From an uncultured Prevotella sp. (GTDB taxonomy: Bacteria; Bacteroidota; Bacteroidia; Bacteroidales; Bacteroidaceae): a stretch of DNA of 54,247 nt. Below the pieces are notes generated by a model. It was not told the DNA's origin, did no database searches, and saw only the letters and a list, made by a program, of their open reading frames with translations. A program made the translations under genes and the position numbers. Positions 17,368 through 25,854 of the stretch are shown piece after piece. Location: the NCBI GenBank assembly GCA_900544825.1, contig UQWP01000013.1, positions 1-54,247 on the forward strand, in the 5' to 3' direction. Each line of letters begins with the position of its first letter. Position 1 is the first letter of the stretch.

Positions 17368-17982
17368 ATGCCAGGATTAATTGGAAGAAAAATCGGAATG
17401 ACATCCGTTTTCAGTGCCGACGGTAAGAATATTCCGTGCACTGTTATCGAAGTAGGTCCTTGTGTTGTAACCCAGGTTAAGACCGTAGAGAAGGATGGTT
17501 ACAAGGCTTATCAGTTAGGTTTCGGCGAGGCTAAGGAGAATCGCACTTCTCAACCTATGATGGGAATCTTCAAGAAGGCAGGCACAACACCTAAGAAACA
17601 CTTGGCCGAGTTCAAGTTTGATGAGGAGTACAACCTCGGTGACACCATTACAGTTGATATCTTCAACGGCTGCAAGTTCGTTGACGTAATTGGTACATCA
17701 AAGGGTAAAGGCTTCCAGGGCGTTGTAAAGCGTCACGGATTCGGTGGTGTAGGTCAGTCTACTCACGGTCAGGATGACCGCGCTCGCAAGCCGGGATCTA
17801 TTGGTGCATGTTCTTACCCTGCAAAGGTATTCAAGGGTATGCGCATGGGCGGCCAAATGGGAGGTGACAGAGTAACAACTCAGAACCTTCAGGTGTTAAA
17901 GGTAATTCCAGAGCAGAATCTCCTTATCGTTAAGGGTTCTTTCGCTGGATGCAAAGGTTCAACTGTTTTAATTGAGAAATAA
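17368..17982 (+). CDS. rplC: 50S ribosomal protein L3
   Basis: L3 binds near the 3' end of 23S rRNA and reaches toward the peptidyl-transferase centre. The 204-aa protein begins GLIGRKIGMTSVF and holds the family loop KGKGFQGVVKRHGFGGVGQSTHG and RKPGSIG. Its stop overlaps the rplD start by one base (TAATG), a sign of translational coupling. Confidence 0.98.
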   Translation: MPGLIGRKIGMTSVFSADGKNIPCTVIEVGPCVVTQVKTVEKDGYKAYQLGFGEAKENRTSQPMMGIFKKAGTTPKKHLAEFKFDEEYNLGDTITVDIFNGCKFVDVIGTSKGKGFQGVVKRHGFGGVGQSTHGQDDRARKPGSIGACSYPAKVFKGMRMGGQMGGDRVTTQNLQVLKVIPEQNLLIVKGSFAGCKGSTVLIEK

Positions 17983-18611
17983 TGGAAGTTAGCGTATTAG
18001 ATATCAAAGGTCAGGAGACCGGCCGCAAGGTAGCTCTTAATGATGCAGTCTTCGGCATTGAGCCTAACGATCACGTTCTCTACCTCGACGTAAAGCAGTA
18101 TCTCGCTAACCAGCGTCAGGGTACAGCTAAGTCTAAGGAGAGAAGCGAGATGAGCGGTTCTACTCGTAAGCTTGGTCGTCAGAAGGGCGGCGGCGGTGCT
18201 CGCCGTGGTGATATTAACTCACCTGTACTCGTAGGTGGTGCTCGCGTATTTGGTCCTAAGCCACGAGATTACCGCTTCAAGCTCAACAAGAAGGTAAAGA
18301 TTCTTGCTCGTAAGTCTGCTTTGTCTTATAAGGCACAGGAGAGCGCAATCGTGATGTTGGAAGATTTCACTTTTGAGGCTCCAAAGACTAAAGAATTCTT
18401 AAGTGTTCTTAAGAATCTTAAAATCGAGGGCAAAAAGGTACTCTTCGTTTTGCCAGAATCAAATAAAAACGTATATTTGTCTGCACGTAACTTACAGCGC
18501 GCTGAGGTTATCCTCGCATCTAACGTCAATTCGTACAAAGTTTTGAACGCTGATGTAGTAGTGATTACTGAGAAGTCGCTTGAGACTATCGACCAGATCT
18601 TAACAAAGTAA
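17982..18611 (+). CDS. rplD: 50S ribosomal protein L4
   Basis: L4 lines the peptide exit tunnel and in some bacteria represses the S10 operon. The 209-aa protein has the conserved tunnel loop with STRKLGRQKGGGGARRGD and the segment FGPKPRDYRFKLNKKVK. The start shares a base with the rplC stop. rplW follows after 17 nt. Confidence 0.98.
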   Translation: MEVSVLDIKGQETGRKVALNDAVFGIEPNDHVLYLDVKQYLANQRQGTAKSKERSEMSGSTRKLGRQKGGGGARRGDINSPVLVGGARVFGPKPRDYRFKLNKKVKILARKSALSYKAQESAIVMLEDFTFEAPKTKEFLSVLKNLKIEGKKVLFVLPESNKNVYLSARNLQRAEVILASNVNSYKVLNADVVVITEKSLETIDQILTK

Positions 18612-18628
18612 AAAGGAGATATTAGAAT

Positions 18629-18922
18629 ATGGCATTTATTATCAAACCATTGGTTACTGAGAAGATGACCAAGATTACAGACAAGCAGCCTAACCGCTAT
18701 GGCTTCGTTGTTCGTCCTGAGGCTAATAAGCTCGAGATTAAGAAGGAAGTTGAGAGTCTGTATAATGTTACAGTAGTTGACGTGAACACAATTCGCTACG
18801 CTGGCAAGCGCTCTGCCCGTTATACTAAGGCAGGTCTTGTTAAGGGTCAGAAGAATGCGTTCAAGAAGGCAATCGTTACTCTGAAGGAGGGCGATACAAT
18901 TGATTTTTACAGCAATATTTAA
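18629..18922 (+). CDS. rplW: 50S ribosomal protein L23
   Basis: L23 sits at the tunnel exit and is the docking site for trigger factor and SRP. At 97 aa it has the IIKPLVTEKMTKI start and NRYGFVVRPEANKLEIKKEVE core. An AAAAGGAGA sequence at 18611-18619 is a real Shine-Dalgarno, which is uncommon in this phylum. rplB follows after 8 nt. Confidence 0.97.
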   Translation: MAFIIKPLVTEKMTKITDKQPNRYGFVVRPEANKLEIKKEVESLYNVTVVDVNTIRYAGKRSARYTKAGLVKGQKNAFKKAIVTLKEGDTIDFYSNI

Positions 18923-18930
18923 AATAAAAA

Positions 18931-19758
18931 ATGGCAGTACGTAAATTAAAACCGGTTACTCCGGGTCAAAGACACAAGGTTATTGGCACGTTCGAGGATA
19001 TTACTGCATCCGTGCCAGAGAAGTCTCTCGTTTACGGTAAGCGTTCTACCGGCGGTCGAAACAACACCGGTAAGATGACCGTTCGCTACATTGGCGGTGG
19101 TCACAAGCAGAAGTATCGTTTAATCGACTTCAAACGTGAGAAAGATGGTGTTCCAGCAGTTGTTAAGACAATCGAGTACGATCCAAACCGTTCGGCTCGT
19201 ATCGCGTTGCTTTTCTACGCTGATGGTGAAAAACGTTACATTATTGCTCCTAACGGACTTCAGGTAGGCGCTACTTTGATGTCAGGTGCAGAGGCTGCTC
19301 CTGAGATCGGTAACTGTCTTCCTTTGGCAAACATCCCTGTAGGTACAGTGATCCACAACATTGAGTTGCGTCCTGGTCAGGGTGCTTTGTTGGTTCGTTC
19401 GGCTGGTAATTTTGCTCAGTTGACTTCTCGTGAGGGCAGTTATTGTGTAATTAAGCTCCCTTCTGGTGAAACACGCCAGATTTTGAGTGCTTGTAAGGCT
19501 ACAGTTGGTAGTGTTGGTAACTCAGACCACGCACTTGAGCAGTCTGGTAAGGCTGGTCGCTCACGCTGGTTGGGTCGTCGTCCACACAACCGTGGTGTTG
19601 TTATGAACCCTGTTGATCACCCAATGGGTGGTGGTGAAGGTCGCCAGAGTGGTGGTCACCCACGTTCACGTAAGGGCTTGTACGCTAAGGGTCTTAAGAC
19701 TCGCGCACCTAAGAAGCTTTCTAACAAGTATATTATCGAAAGAGCTAACAAAAAATAA
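18931..19758 (+). CDS. rplB: 50S ribosomal protein L2
   Basis: L2 is needed for subunit joining and peptidyl-transferase activity. The 275-aa protein begins MAVRKLKPVTPGQRHKV and carries the C-terminal signature NPVDHPMGGGEGRQSGGHPR with the functionally important His. Normal length. rpsS follows after 10 nt. Confidence 0.99.
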   Translation: MAVRKLKPVTPGQRHKVIGTFEDITASVPEKSLVYGKRSTGGRNNTGKMTVRYIGGGHKQKYRLIDFKREKDGVPAVVKTIEYDPNRSARIALLFYADGEKRYIIAPNGLQVGATLMSGAEAAPEIGNCLPLANIPVGTVIHNIELRPGQGALLVRSAGNFAQLTSREGSYCVIKLPSGETRQILSACKATVGSVGNSDHALEQSGKAGRSRWLGRRPHNRGVVMNPVDHPMGGGEGRQSGGHPRSRKGLYAKGLKTRAPKKLSNKYIIERANKK

Positions 19759-19768
19759 AGAGTAAATT

Positions 19769-20035
19769 ATGAGTCGTTCACTTAAAAAGGGTCCATACAT
19801 CAACGTTTCTCTCGAGAAGAAGATTCTCGCTATGAACGAGAGTGGCAAGAAGAATGTTGTTAAGACATGGGCTAGAGCTTCAATGATATCTCCTGATTTC
19901 GTAGGACATACTGTTGCAGTTCATAACGGTAATAAATTTATCCCTGTTTATGTTACAGAGAACATGGTTGGCCACAAGCTTGGAGAGTTCGCTCCAACAC
20001 GTCGCTTTGGCGGTCACTCTGGTAACAGAAAGTAA
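19769..20035 (+). CDS. rpsS: 30S ribosomal protein S19
   Basis: S19 is in the 30S head and pairs with S13 near the A site. The 88-aa sequence starts MSRSLKKGPYINVSLEKKI and ends with the family signature GHKLGEFAPTRRFGGHSG. A 37-nt spacer separates it from rplV. Confidence 0.98.
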   Translation: MSRSLKKGPYINVSLEKKILAMNESGKKNVVKTWARASMISPDFVGHTVAVHNGNKFIPVYVTENMVGHKLGEFAPTRRFGGHSGNRK

Positions 20036-20072
20036 GCTAAGGGTTAAACCATTTAAAAATTTTAGGTAAATA

Positions 20073-20477
20073 ATGGGAGCAAGAAAACATATTGCGGCTG
20101 AGAAATTGAAGGCAGCCCGTAAAAACTTGTACTTCGCTAAGTTGGTAGGCGTTCCTTCTTCTCCACGTAAGATGCGCTACGTTGTAGACATGATTCGTGG
20201 TATGGAGGTTAACCGCGCACTCGGAGTACTTCGCTTCTCTAAGAAGCAGGCATCTGCTGACGTTGAGAAATTACTCCGTTCAGCTATCGCTAACTGGGAG
20301 GCAAAGAATAATCGCAAGGCTGAAGACGGTGAGCTTTATATCAGTAAGGTCTTCGTTGACGAAGGCGTTACAATGAAACGTATGAGACCTGCACCACAGG
20401 GTCGTGGTTATAGAATTCGCAAGCGTTCTAACCATGTAACTCTCTTTGTTGATGCAAAAACTAATGACGAAAAATAA
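20073..20477 (+). CDS. rplV: 50S ribosomal protein L22
   Basis: L22 lines the exit tunnel; its long hairpin affects macrolide binding and nascent-chain stalling. The 134-aa protein has SPRKMRYVVDMIRGMEVNRA and the hairpin region MKRMRPAPQGRGYRIRKRSNH. A short Asp/Glu/Lys tail follows. rpsC begins 9 nt downstream. Confidence 0.98.
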   Translation: MGARKHIAAEKLKAARKNLYFAKLVGVPSSPRKMRYVVDMIRGMEVNRALGVLRFSKKQASADVEKLLRSAIANWEAKNNRKAEDGELYISKVFVDEGVTMKRMRPAPQGRGYRIRKRSNHVTLFVDAKTNDEK

Positions 20478-20486
20478 TTAAGTAGA

Positions 20487-21218
20487 ATGGGACAGAAAGT
20501 TAATCCGATTAGTAACCGACTTGGTGTAATCCGTGGTTGGGATTCAAATTGGTTCGGTGGTAAGAACTTCGGTGACAACCTCGTAGAGGATCAGAAAATC
20601 CGTAAGTATCTTAACGAGCGTCTTGCTAAGGCAAGTGTTTCTCGTATCGTTATCGAACGTACATTGAAGCTTGTTACCATTACTATTTGCACAGCCCGTC
20701 CAGGTATTGTCATTGGTAAAGGTGGTCAGGATGTAGATAAGTTGAAGGAAGAGTTGAAGAAGCTTTATAAGAAAGACATTCAGATCAACATCTTCGAGGT
20801 TAAGAAGCCTGAGCTTGATGCTACCATCGTAGGTAAGAACATCGCGAGCCAGATCGAGCACATGATTGCTTATCGTCGCGCTATCAAGATGGCAGTTGCC
20901 AACACTATGCGTGCTGGTGCTGAGGGTATCAAGATTCAGATTACAGGTCGTCTGAACGGTGCTGAAATGGCACGTAAGGAAATGTACAAGGAGGGTCGTA
21001 CACCTCTCCACACATTCCGTGCAGACATCGACTACTGCCAGTGCGAGGCACTTACCAAGGTAGGTTTGCTTGGCATCAAGGTATGGATTTGCCGTGGTGA
21101 GGTTTATGGTAAGGCTGATCTTACTCCAAACTTCTCACAGGACAACAAGAGCAATAACCGTGGTAACGGCCGCTCTAACAACCGTGGTGGTAATCGTAAA
21201 AGAAACAATAACCGTTAA
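20487..21218 (+). CDS. rpsC: 30S ribosomal protein S3
   Basis: S3 lies at the mRNA entry channel and has helicase-related Arg/Lys residues. At 243 aa it shows the N-terminal region MGQKVNPISNRLGVIRGW, a type II KH domain with VIGKGGQDVDKLKEEL, and the S3 C-terminal domain. The last 28 or so residues are an Asn/Arg/Gly-rich low-complexity tail, probably disordered and RNA-binding. rplP follows after 16 nt. Confidence 0.98.
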   Translation: MGQKVNPISNRLGVIRGWDSNWFGGKNFGDNLVEDQKIRKYLNERLAKASVSRIVIERTLKLVTITICTARPGIVIGKGGQDVDKLKEELKKLYKKDIQINIFEVKKPELDATIVGKNIASQIEHMIAYRRAIKMAVANTMRAGAEGIKIQITGRLNGAEMARKEMYKEGRTPLHTFRADIDYCQCEALTKVGLLGIKVWICRGEVYGKADLTPNFSQDNKSNNRGNGRSNNRGGNRKRNNNR

Positions 21219-21234
21219 ATTTTAGAAAGCTATC

Positions 21235-21663
21235 ATGTTACAGCCAAAAAGAGTAAAATATAGAAGACCTCAAGATGGTCGTGGCAACAAGGGCAACGCT
21301 CACAGAGGTACACAATTGGCATTCGGTTCTTTCGGCATCAAGACTCTTGAGTCAAAGTGGATCGATAGCCGTCAGATTGAGGCAGCTCGTGTGGCATTGA
21401 ACCGCTACATGAACCGTCAGGGCCAGGTCTGGATTCGCATTTTCCCTGATAAGCCAATCACTCGTAAGCCAGCCGATGTCCGAATGGGTAAAGGTAAGGG
21501 TGATCCAGCAGGATGGGTTGCACCTGTTACACCAGGTCGTATTCTCTTCGAAGTAGAGGGTGTAAGCTTCGACATTGCAAAGGAGGGACTCCGTCTTTGC
21601 GCTCAGAAGCTTCCTGTGAAGACTAAGTTTATTGTTAGACGTGATTACGATAAAAACGCTTAA
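21235..21663 (+). CDS. rplP: 50S ribosomal protein L16
   Basis: L16 helps position A-site tRNA on the large subunit. The 142-aa protein has MLQPKRVKYRRPQDGRGN and the conserved GKGKGDPAGWVAPVTPGRILFE. Only 2 nt separate its stop from rpmC, so translation is likely coupled. Confidence 0.98.
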   Translation: MLQPKRVKYRRPQDGRGNKGNAHRGTQLAFGSFGIKTLESKWIDSRQIEAARVALNRYMNRQGQVWIRIFPDKPITRKPADVRMGKGKGDPAGWVAPVTPGRILFEVEGVSFDIAKEGLRLCAQKLPVKTKFIVRRDYDKNA

Positions 21664-21665
21664 TT

Positions 21666-21860
21666 ATGAAGATTGCAGAAATTAAAAATATCGAGACCAA
21701 GGAATTGGTTGAGAAGCTGGAGGCAGCAGTTGACGCTTTGAACAAGAAGAAGATCAACCACAACGTAACTCCACTTGAGAATCCATCAGAGATTAAGGTT
21801 GCTCGTCGTGATATTGCACGTATGAAAACTGAACTTCGTCAGAGAGAACTTAACAAATAA
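21666..21860 (+). CDS. rpmC: 50S ribosomal protein L29
   Basis: L29 is a small helical-hairpin protein beside the tunnel exit, near L23. The 64-aa sequence has the two-helix pattern and ends with the typical RRDIARMKTELRQREL. It lies 2 nt from both rplP and rpsQ. Confidence 0.96.
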   Translation: MKIAEIKNIETKELVEKLEAAVDALNKKKINHNVTPLENPSEIKVARRDIARMKTELRQRELNK

Positions 21861-21862
21861 TA

Positions 21863-22129
21863 ATGGTCCAGATGGAAACAAGAAATTTAAGAAAAGTAAG
21901 ACAGGGTGTTGTTATCAGCAACAAGATGGATAAAACCATTGTTATTGCAGCTAAGTTCAAGGAGATGCACCCTATTTATGGTAAGTTTGTCCAGAAGACA
22001 AAGAAGTACCATGCACATGACGAGAACAATGAGGCTAACGTAGGTGATACAGTTATGATCATGGAGACTCGTCCTCTGTCTAAGACAAAGAGATGGAGAT
22101 TAGTACAAATTGTAGAAAAAGCTAAGTAA
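21863..22129 (+). CDS. rpsQ: 30S ribosomal protein S17
   Basis: S17 is a primary-binding OB-fold protein of the 30S body. The family motif KMDKTIVIAAKFKEMHPIYGKFV is present and the C-terminus has GDTVMIMETRPLSKTKRWRLV. Two starts are possible: MVQMETRN (88 aa, chosen because it lies 2 nt from rpmC) or METRN three codons later. Confidence 0.97.
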   Translation: MVQMETRNLRKVRQGVVISNKMDKTIVIAAKFKEMHPIYGKFVQKTKKYHAHDENNEANVGDTVMIMETRPLSKTKRWRLVQIVEKAK

Positions 22130-22131
22130 TT

Positions 22132-22497
22132 ATGATACAGGCAGAATCAAGACTTACAGTATGTGATAACAGCGGTGCTCGCGAGGCTCTTTGCATTCGA
22201 GTTCTCGGTGGAACAGGCCGTCGTTACGCTAGCGTTGGTGACGTGATTGTCGTTGCTGTCAAGAACGTTATCCCATCAAGTGATTTGAAGAAGGGTGCAG
22301 TATCAAAGGCTTTGATTGTTCGCACAAAGAAGGAGATTCGTCGTGCTGACGGTTCATATATCCGTTTCGACGATAACGCTTGTGTATTGCTCAACAATGC
22401 AGGTGAGCTTCGTGGTAGCCGTATCTTCGGCCCTGTTGCTCGTGAGCTTCGTGCAGTTAATATGAAAGTCGTTTCTTTGGCACCTGAGGTTCTTTAA
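22132..22497 (+). CDS. rplN: 50S ribosomal protein L14
   Basis: L14 makes inter-subunit bridges with 16S rRNA. The 121-aa sequence starts MIQAESRLTVCDNSGA and has the family signature AVKNVIPSSDLKKGAVSKAL and the end GPVARELR. Normal length; 2 nt after rpsQ and 20 nt before rplX. Confidence 0.98.
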   Translation: MIQAESRLTVCDNSGAREALCIRVLGGTGRRYASVGDVIVVAVKNVIPSSDLKKGAVSKALIVRTKKEIRRADGSYIRFDDNACVLLNNAGELRGSRIFGPVARELRAVNMKVVSLAPEVL

Positions 22498-22517
22498 TAT
22501 TTTAAAAGTATAAAGTA

Positions 22518-22835
22518 ATGAGTAAGTTACATATTAAGAAAGACGATACCGTTATCGTTATTGCCGGTGCTGATAAGGGCAAGACAGGTAAGGTGCTCAA
22601 GGTCCTCGTTGACGAGAACCGTGCCATCGTAGAGGGTGTGCACATGGTATCTAAGAGCACTAAGCCATCTGCACAGAATCCTCAGGGAGGCATCGTAAAG
22701 CAGGAGGCTCCTATTCATATCTCAAATTTGAGTTTGATCGATCCTAAGAGTGGCAAGGCTACTCGCGTTGCTATCAAGCATGAGGGTAAAAACGTTGTTC
22801 GCATCGCTAAAAAGTCAGGGGAGGAAATCAAGTAA
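22518..22835 (+). CDS. rplX: 50S ribosomal protein L24
   Basis: L24 is an assembly initiator near the tunnel exit. Its KOW motif is clear (VIVIAGADKGKTGKVLKVLVDENRAIVEG, about residues 12-40) within 105 aa. Its TAA stop shares one base with the rplE start (TAATG). Confidence 0.97.
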   Translation: MSKLHIKKDDTVIVIAGADKGKTGKVLKVLVDENRAIVEGVHMVSKSTKPSAQNPQGGIVKQEAPIHISNLSLIDPKSGKATRVAIKHEGKNVVRIAKKSGEEIK

Positions 22836-23389
22836 TGGATACAGCACAGTTAAAGAAAGTATATAAGGAGACAATCGCTCCTGCTCTTCAGAAGCAGTTC
22901 AACTATTCTTCAGCAATGGAGATTCCAGTTTTGAAGAAGATTGTCATCAACCAGGGTCTCGGTGACGCTACACAGGACAAGAAGATTGTTGACGTAGCTA
23001 TCAACGAGATTACTGCTATCACCGGTCAGAAGGCTGTTGCTACATATTCTAAGAAGGATATCGCAAACTTCAAGCTTCGTAAGAAGATGCCTATCGGTGT
23101 TATGGTAACATTGCGTCGTGAGCGTATGTACGAGTTCTTGGAGAAGCTCGTTCGTGTTTCTCTTCCTCGTATCCGCGACTTCAAGGGTATTGAGAGCAAG
23201 TTCGATGGCCGTGGTAACTACACATTGGGTATCACAGAGCAGATCATCTTCCCAGAGATCAACATCGATGAGATTGACCGTATTCAGGGTATGAACATCA
23301 CCTTCGTTACAACTGCAAAGACAGACGAGGAAGGTTTTGCACTTCTGAAGGCATTCGGTCTTCCATTCAAGAACGCAAATAAAGATTAA
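22835..23389 (+). CDS. rplE: 50S ribosomal protein L5
   Basis: L5 binds 5S rRNA and contacts P-site tRNA. The 184-aa protein holds IPVLKKIVINQGLGDATQD near residue 30 and the conserved LRRERMYEFLEKLV and GNYTLGITEQIIFPEI. It overlaps rplX by one base and lies 5 nt before rpsN. Confidence 0.98.
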   Translation: MDTAQLKKVYKETIAPALQKQFNYSSAMEIPVLKKIVINQGLGDATQDKKIVDVAINEITAITGQKAVATYSKKDIANFKLRKKMPIGVMVTLRRERMYEFLEKLVRVSLPRIRDFKGIESKFDGRGNYTLGITEQIIFPEINIDEIDRIQGMNITFVTTAKTDEEGFALLKAFGLPFKNANKD

Positions 23390-23394
23390 GAGAT

Positions 23395-23697
23395 ATGGCA
23401 AAAGAATCAATGAAAGCTCGCGAGATTAAGCGTGCAAAGCTTGTAGCTCGTTACGCTGAGAAGCGCGAAGCTCTGAAAAAGATTATTGCAACTTCTAATG
23501 ATCCAGCCGAAGCATACGAGGCAGCTCGTAAGCTTCAGGCTATCCCTAAGAATGCAAACCCTATCCGTCTTCACAACCGTTGCAAGATCACTGGTCGTCC
23601 AAAGGGTTATATCCGCCAGTTCGGTCTTTCACGTATCCAGTTCCGTGAGATGGCTTCTGCAGGTTTGATTCCAGGTGTTAAGAAGGCAAGCTGGTAA
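23395..23697 (+). CDS. rpsN: 30S ribosomal protein S14, zinc-free form
   Basis: S14 is a late-assembling 30S head protein. At 100 aa it is the longer zinc-independent type: it ends with HNRCKITGRPKGYIRQFGLSRIQFREMA and has only one Cys, so the CXXC pairs of the short zinc form are absent. A 73-nt spacer with a hairpin follows, the longest gap within the S10-spc series. Confidence 0.97.
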   Translation: MAKESMKAREIKRAKLVARYAEKREALKKIIATSNDPAEAYEAARKLQAIPKNANPIRLHNRCKITGRPKGYIRQFGLSRIQFREMASAGLIPGVKKASW

Positions 23698-23732
23698 TCT
23701 TTACAGGCAAGGAATTTTTTATTATTTAATAT

Positions 23733-23751
23733 TGTCGGGGTAGTCCCGATT
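23733..23751 (+). promoter_or_regulatory. hairpin just upstream of rpsH, candidate S8 site
   Basis: TCGGG (23735-23739) pairs with CCCGA (23745-23749) over GTAGT, in the unusually long rpsN-rpsH gap and 22 nt before the rpsH start. S8 regulates the spc operon in enteric bacteria at a nearby site. The stem is visible; the regulator is a guess. Confidence 0.4.
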
Positions 23752-23770
23752 AATTAAACATTTATATTTT

Positions 23771-24166
23771 ATGACAGATCCAATAGCAGATTATCTGACA
23801 AGACTCAGAAACGCAATCATGGCTCATCACCGTGTTGTAGAAGTTCCTGCGTCTAACTTGAAGAAAGAGATTACAAAGATCCTCTTCGAGAAAGGTTACA
23901 TCCTCAACTACAAGTTTGTAGAGGATGGTCCTCAGGGCTCAATCAAGGTTGCCTTGAAGTACAACCCAACTACAAAGCAAAACGCTATCAAGTGTTTGAA
24001 GCGCGTGTCAACTCCAGGTTTGCGTAAGTACACTGGTTACAAGGACATGCCAAGAGTTATTAACGGATTAGGTATCGCAATCTTATCTACATCCAAAGGT
24101 GTAATGACAGACAAAGAGGCTTCTGATCTTAAGATCGGTGGCGAGGTTCTTTGCTATATTTATTAA
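23771..24166 (+). CDS. rpsH: 30S ribosomal protein S8
   Basis: S8 is a primary binder of the 16S central domain and the usual repressor of the spc operon. The 131-aa sequence begins MTDPIADYLTRLRNAIMAHH and ends with GIAILSTSKGVMTDKEASDLKIGGEVLCYIY, typical of the family. rplF follows after 14 nt. Confidence 0.98.
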   Translation: MTDPIADYLTRLRNAIMAHHRVVEVPASNLKKEITKILFEKGYILNYKFVEDGPQGSIKVALKYNPTTKQNAIKCLKRVSTPGLRKYTGYKDMPRVINGLGIAILSTSKGVMTDKEASDLKIGGEVLCYIY

Positions 24167-24180
24167 TTGGAGGCTTTTAT

Positions 24181-24753
24181 ATGTCTAGAATAGGAAAATT
24201 GCCAATTAGTATCCCTGCAGGCGTTACTGTAAACTATGACAACGATTCACACGTTTGTACAGTAAAGGGCCCTAAGGGTGAACTTTCTCAGTGGATTGAT
24301 CCATCTATCAAGTTTATCAATGCAGATGGTCATATTAGCTTTGAAATCGATGAAAATAGTCCTGTAAATGTTAAGCAGAAGCAGGCTTTCCACGGTTTGT
24401 ATCGCTCTCTCGTTAACAACATGGTTGTTGGCGTTAGCGCTGGTTATACAAAGGTTTTGGAATTGGTAGGTGTTGGTTATCGTGTTTCTAACCAGGGCAA
24501 CTTGATCGAGTTTGCTTTGGGTTACACTCACCCTATTTTCATCCAGTTGCCTAAGGAGATTAAGGTTGAGACTAAGTCTGAAAGAAACCAGAACCCAATC
24601 TTGACATTGGAGTCATGCGACAAGCAGTTGTTGGGACTCGTTTGTGCAAAAATTCGTTCTTTCCGCAAGCCTGAGCCTTATAAGGGTAAGGGTATTCTCT
24701 TCAAGGGTGAAGTTATTCGCAGAAAGTCTGGTAAGAGTGCTTCAGCTAAGTAA
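24181..24753 (+). CDS. rplF: 50S ribosomal protein L6
   Basis: L6 lies near the sarcin-ricin loop and the factor-binding site. The start MSRIGKLPISIPAGV at 24181 is chosen over a TTG 30 nt upstream, which overlaps rpsH: it matches the family N-terminus and has GGAGG seven bases before it. The 190-aa protein has the duplicated L6 fold and the C-terminal signature KIRSFRKPEPYKGKGILF. Confidence 0.98.
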   Translation: MSRIGKLPISIPAGVTVNYDNDSHVCTVKGPKGELSQWIDPSIKFINADGHISFEIDENSPVNVKQKQAFHGLYRSLVNNMVVGVSAGYTKVLELVGVGYRVSNQGNLIEFALGYTHPIFIQLPKEIKVETKSERNQNPILTLESCDKQLLGLVCAKIRSFRKPEPYKGKGILFKGEVIRRKSGKSASAK

Positions 24754-24771
24754 TTTTAATTATTTACGATT

Positions 24772-25116
24772 ATGACAACAAAGAAAGTAGAAAGACGAAT
24801 TAAGATAAAGTTCCGCATTCGTAAGAATGTTAACGGAACAGCTGAGCGTCCACGTCTCAGTGTATTCCGCTCTAACAAGCAGATTTACGCTCAGGTTATT
24901 AATGATTTGACAGGCACTACACTTGCATCAGCTTCTTCACTCGGTTTGGAGAAGATGCCTAAGCAGGAGCAGGCAACTAAGGTTGGCGAGCTCATCGCTG
25001 AGAAGGCAAAGGCTGCTGGCGTTGAGACAGTGGTTTTCGACCGTAACGGTTATCTCTACCACGGTCGCGTAAAGCAGTTGGCTGACGGTGCTCGTAATGG
25101 TGGTCTTAAATTTTAA
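24772..25116 (+). CDS. rplR: 50S ribosomal protein L18
   Basis: L18 binds 5S rRNA with L5 and L25. The 114-aa protein has the N-terminal basic stretch KVERRIKIKFRIRKNVNGTAERPRLSVFRSNK and the end VVFDRNGYLYHGRVKQLADGAR. It lies 6 nt before rpsE. Confidence 0.98.
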   Translation: MTTKKVERRIKIKFRIRKNVNGTAERPRLSVFRSNKQIYAQVINDLTGTTLASASSLGLEKMPKQEQATKVGELIAEKAKAAGVETVVFDRNGYLYHGRVKQLADGARNGGLKF

Positions 25117-25122
25117 ACGATT

Positions 25123-25635
25123 ATGGCAATGGATAAAGTAAAGGTAAATAACGAAGAAGTACTTAAGGATCGCTTGGTTGCAATCAACCGTGTAACTAAG
25201 GTTACCAAGGGTGGTCGTACTTTCACATTCGCTGCTATCGTCGTTGTAGGTGACGGTAACGGTGTTATCGGTTACGGTCTTGGTAAGGCAGGTGAGGTTA
25301 CAGCTGCTATTGCTAAGGGTACTGAGGCTGCTAAGAAGAACTTGGTTAAGGTTCCTGTACTCAAGGGTACAGTTCCTCACGAGGTTGAGACAGCTTTCGG
25401 TGGTGCTAAGGTTCTCATCAAGCCAGCTGCTGCCGGTACTGGTTTGAAGGCCGGTGGTGCTATGCGTGCTGTTCTTGAGAGCGTAGGTATCAAGGACGTT
25501 ATTGCAAAGTCTAAGGGTTCATCTAATGCCCACAACCTGGTAAAGGCTACTATCGCTGCTCTCGCAGAGATGCGTGATGCTTACACTGTAGCAGGTGAGC
25601 GTGGTATCAGTATGGATAAAGTTTTTAACGGTTAA
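25123..25635 (+). CDS. rpsE: 30S ribosomal protein S5
   Basis: S5 is at the mRNA entry side and affects decoding fidelity; spectinomycin-resistance mutations fall in its loop. The 170-aa protein has the dsRBD-like N-terminal half (KVTKGGRTFTFAAIVVVGDGNG) and the C-terminal segment KDVIAKSKGSSNAHNLVKAT. Normal length. rpmD follows after 16 nt. Confidence 0.98.
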   Translation: MAMDKVKVNNEEVLKDRLVAINRVTKVTKGGRTFTFAAIVVVGDGNGVIGYGLGKAGEVTAAIAKGTEAAKKNLVKVPVLKGTVPHEVETAFGGAKVLIKPAAAGTGLKAGGAMRAVLESVGIKDVIAKSKGSSNAHNLVKATIAALAEMRDAYTVAGERGISMDKVFNG

Positions 25636-25651
25636 TTAGGATTTATCGAAT

Positions 25652-25828
25652 ATGGCAACAATTAAAGTCAAGCAGATTAAGAGTAAGATCGGTGCTCCAG
25701 TTGATCAGAAGCGTACACTCGCTTGTCTGGGTCTCCGCAAGATTTCTCAGGTTGTTGAGGTAGAGGATACTCCTAGCAACCGTGGTATGATCCGTAAGGT
25801 TCATCACCTCGTAAGTGTAGTTGATTAA
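25652..25828 (+). CDS. rpmD: 50S ribosomal protein L30
   Basis: A short gene of 58 aa reading MATIKVKQIKSKIGAPVDQK and ending MIRKVHHLVSVVD. The pattern IKVKQIKSKIG, RTLACLGLRKI and GMIRKVHHLV is the L30 family signature. The position between rpsE and rplO is the conserved one. L30 is a peripheral large-subunit protein near 5S rRNA. Confidence 0.95.
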   Translation: MATIKVKQIKSKIGAPVDQKRTLACLGLRKISQVVEVEDTPSNRGMIRKVHHLVSVVD

Positions 25829-25854
25829 TTAATCTCAAAAAATTAGGAACGATT

